Positions 61,973 through 64,000 of a DNA stretch of 64,000 bases are shown here, one piece after another (within the stretch, counting starts at the first letter, position 1; each line of letters opens with the position of its first letter). The stretch is from Halorussus caseinilyticus (GTDB taxonomy: Archaea > Halobacteriota > Halobacteria > Halobacteriales > Haladaptataceae): assembly GCF_029338395.1 (NCBI RefSeq), contig NZ_CP119809.1, forward strand, positions 3,348,001 to 3,412,000, read 5' to 3'. The position numbers and the translations under genes are program-made. A model generated the notes under the pieces. It made no database searches and was not told the DNA's origin. It saw only the letters and a list, made by a program, of their open reading frames with translations.

Positions 61973-62098
61973 AGTACACGTCTATTCCGTCTTCGTATGA
62001 GGCTGACTGCGTCGGTAGTACGTTGAACTGTCCAGCGCAGCGGCGCGTCTTTCTCGGCGGACTCTCCCCAAACCGACAGAGTCAGCTATAATTCCACT

Positions 62099-64000
62099 AT
62101 GACCGACATCCCCGACAGCTACGACCCCGAGCGAGTCGAACCGAAGTGGCAAGAGGAGTGGCGAGGCTCCGAGATTTACAACCCCGACGGTGAACCGGAC
62201 TACGTGGTCGATACCCCGCCGCCGTATCCGACCGGCCAGCTCCACCTCGGCCACGCGCTGGGTTGGAGTTACATGGACTTCGCCGCTCGGTTCCACCGAC
62301 TGCTAGGCGACGACGTGCTGTTCCCGCAGGGGTGGGACTGTCACGGACTCCCGACCGAGGTGAAGGTCGAAGAGGAAGAGGACATCCACCGGACCGACGT
62401 GCCCCGCGAGGAGTTCCGCGACCTCTGTATCGAGTACACCGAGGACCGCATCGACGGGATGAAAGAGACGATGCAGTCGCTCGGGTTCTCGCAGGATTGG
62501 TCGGCCGAGTACCGCACCATGGACGAAGACTACTGGGAGAAGACCCAGCGGTCGTTCGTGGAGATGGCCGACGAGGAGGAAGAAGACAACTACGTCTACC
62601 GCGACGAACACCCCGTCAACTGGTGTCCGCGGTGTGAGACCGCCATCGCGGACGCCGAAGTCGAGAATATCGACCGCGAGGGGACGCTCCACTACGTCAC
62701 CTTCCCCGGCGTGGACAACGACGACATCCAAATCGCCACGACCCGGCCCGAACTGCTGGCGGCCTGCGTCGGCATGGCGGTCGAACCCGGCGACGAACGC
62801 TACGAGGACCGCATCGGCGACACCTTCGAGGTCCCCCTGTTCGGTCAGGAGGTCGAACTGCTGGCCGACGACGACGTTGACAGCGACTTCGGGACCGGCG
62901 CGGTCATGATTTGCACGTTCGGCGACAAGCAGGACGTGGACTGGTGGGCCGAACACGACTTGGACCTCCGCCCCGTCTTCACCGAAGACGGCCACCTCGG
63001 AGAACTCGCGGGCGAGTACGAGGGCCTGACAATCGAGAAAGCGAAGGGCGTCGTCGCCGACGACCTCGAAGAAGCGGGTTACCTCGAAGACACCGAACCC
63101 ACCGACCAGTCGGTCGGCGCGTGCTGGCGCTGTGACACCCCCATCGAAATCCTGTCGAAAGAACAGTGGTTCGTGGAGGTCCGCCAAGACGAGATTCTGG
63201 AGAAGGCCCAGCAGGTCGAGTGGATTCCCGACCACATGTTCGACCGCCTCGAAGACTGGACCGAGGGGATGGAGTGGGACTGGGTTATCTCCCGTCAGCG
63301 CGTGTTCGCCACGCCCATCCCGGCGTGGTTCTGCCGCGAGTGCGGTCACGCCCACATCGCCAGCGTCGAGGAACTGCCGCTGGACCCCACCGACACCGAC
63401 CCCGCGGTCGGCGAATGTCCCGAGTGTGGTGCGGGCGCGGCGTCCGAGACGCCGCGCGACGGAGGCGGTGAAACCGCCGGAGAAACGCACTGGGAGGGCG
63501 AGACCGACGTGATGGACACGTGGATGGACTCGTCTATCTCGCCGATGCACGTTCAGGGCTGGCCCGACGAGGAGTTCACGCCGACCACGCTCCGCGAACA
63601 GGGCCACGACATCATCCGGACGTGGGCGTTCTACACCCTCCTGCGAGTCACCGCGCTCGAAGACGAGATTCCGTGGGAGGAGTCGCTGGTCAACGGCATG
63701 GTGTTCGGCGACGACGGCCACAAGATGAGCAAGTCGCGGGGCAACGCGGTCGGTCCCGAGGAGGCCATCGAGGAGTACAGCGCCGACTCGGTTCGCCAAG
63801 CCCTCGCCCTCGGGGGCCAACCCGGTAGCGACATCCAGTTCCAGTGGAAGGAGGTCAAGTCGGCCTCCCGGTTCCTCACCAAGTTCTGGAACATCTTCCA
63901 GTTCTCCTCGGAACACTTCGACGCCGACACCCCGGACATCGAGGCCCCGGCGTACCGCGACGCCGACAAGTGGATTCTGACGCGACTCTCGCGGACCGTC
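62099..64000 (+). CDS. valS: Valyl-tRNA synthetase, N-terminal 634 residues (runs off right edge)
   Basis: Class I synthetase charging tRNA-Val. [20 protein letters not shown] is the HIGH region. [20 protein letters not shown] and [20 protein letters not shown] belong to the catalytic core. The editing (CP1) domain includes [40 protein letters not shown] is [25 protein letters not shown] is the start of the anticodon part. Start [20 protein letters not shown] is typical for the haloarchaeal enzyme. The anticodon-binding end and stop lie outside the window. Confidence 0.93.
   Translation, partial: MTDIPDSYDPERVEPKWQEEWRGSEIYNPDGEPDYVVDTPPPYPTGQLHLGHALGWSYMDFAARFHRLLGDDVLFPQGWDCHGLPTEVKVEEEEDIHRTDVPREEFRDLCIEYTEDRIDGMKETMQSLGFSQDWSAEYRTMDEDYWEKTQRSFVEMADEEEEDNYVYRDEHPVNWCPRCETAIADAEVENIDREGTLHYVTFPGVDNDDIQIATTRPELLAACVGMAVEPGDERYEDRIGDTFEVPLFGQEVELLADDDVDSDFGTGAVMICTFGDKQDVDWWAEHDLDLRPVFTEDGHLGELAGEYEGLTIEKAKGVVADDLEEAGYLEDTEPTDQSVGACWRCDTPIEILSKEQWFVEVRQDEILEKAQQVEWIPDHMFDRLEDWTEGMEWDWVISRQRVFATPIPAWFCRECGHAHIASVEELPLDPTDTDPAVGECPECGAGAASETPRDGGGETAGETHWEGETDVMDTWMDSSISPMHVQGWPDEEFTPTTLREQGHDIIRTWAFYTLLRVTALEDEIPWEESLVNGMVFGDDGHKMSKSRGNAVGPEEAIEEYSADSVRQALALGGQPGSDIQFQWKEVKSASRFLTKFWNIFQFSSEHFDADTPDIEAPAYRDADKWILTRLSRTV

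Noticed and set aside
61973-62098. T-box or riboswitch in the valS leader
   Set aside because: The leader of about 105 bases has no T-box sequence and T-boxes are not known in archaea; no clear fold was seen.

Overview
This 64 kb window is a piece of a haloarchaeal main chromosome. The DNA is GC-rich and the predicted proteins are strongly acidic. Many genes are leaderless, with a TATA-like box about 25 bp before the start codon. Families restricted to or typical of haloarchaea are present: HalOD1, DUF5789, DUF5790, Hvo_1808-type surface proteins, a doublet histone, Tat-exported solute-binding proteins and a Bat-type HTH-10 regulator. The content resembles Halorussus or a relative, but the species cannot be fixed from the sequence alone. 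Both ends are cut inside genes: NAD-dependent DNA ligase at the left edge and valyl-tRNA synthetase at the right edge.

Layout. 0-9 kb: ligA start, a frameshifted TraB-like gene, a soluble chemotaxis transducer overlapping a V4R-like sensor gene, a class V aminotransferase, an MFS exporter, a decayed IS200/IS605 TnpB element and an LD-carboxypeptidase. 9.7-12.3 kb: metY-metX operon. 12.5-15.1 kb: a large surface protein (beta-helix plus Hvo_1808-like domain). 16.4-24.6 kb: peptide-type ABC transporter operon with one fused double ATPase, two tandem binding proteins and two permeases. 25-35 kb: dihydroorotase, lipoate-ligase-like, M23-like, isochorismatase, a second Hvo_1808-type lipoprotein, nicotinate phosphoribosyltransferase and AMMECR1. 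35.6 kb: RNase P RNA. 36.4-43.4 kb: P1B metal ATPase, histone with an overlapping (frameshifted) histone deacetylase, archaeal dihydroneopterin aldolase, aIF2-beta and an Azf-type glucose-6-phosphate dehydrogenase. 43.4-44.4 kb: a low-GC foreign gene. 44.5-52.2 kb: tRNA-Arg(GCG), a replication protein A homologue, CBS protein and creatininase family protein. 52.2-57.7 kb: two paralogous MATE exporters, both on the minus strand, bracketing an accessory segment (nucleotidyltransferase/HEPN pair, MutY-like glycosylase, tRNA-Arg(CCG)). 57.7-64 kb: membrane-anchored 2Fe-2S ferredoxin, HalOD1 protein, HTH-10 regulator, DJ-1 family protein, 6-phosphogluconate dehydrogenase and valS.

The most unusual content lies between genes. 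Two dispersed, non-coding, hairpin-forming repeat families recur through the window. Family A has four copies near 0.8, 12.4, 28.0 and 50.9 kb. Family B has five copies near 16.1, 33.2, 48.1, 50.3 and 60.5 kb, plus a possible relic near 40.6 kb. In both families the paired arms change together between copies, so the fold is kept while the bases differ. Family A contains a tiny start codon region buried in its own stem, and a smaller insert that sits at two different places in two copies. Family B has a short conserved core, a variable ACCGC-rich tract and a covarying GC hairpin, and individual copies carry private tandem arrays. I do not recognise either family as a named element.

Metabolically, azf and gnd encode two oxidative pentose-phosphate steps, metY/metX make homocysteine, and the MATE/MFS/P1B pumps point to efflux. 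Three frameshifts, in the TraB-like gene and (two) in the histone deacetylase, are each explained by one C too many or too few in a short C run. This fits assembly error as well as true decay.
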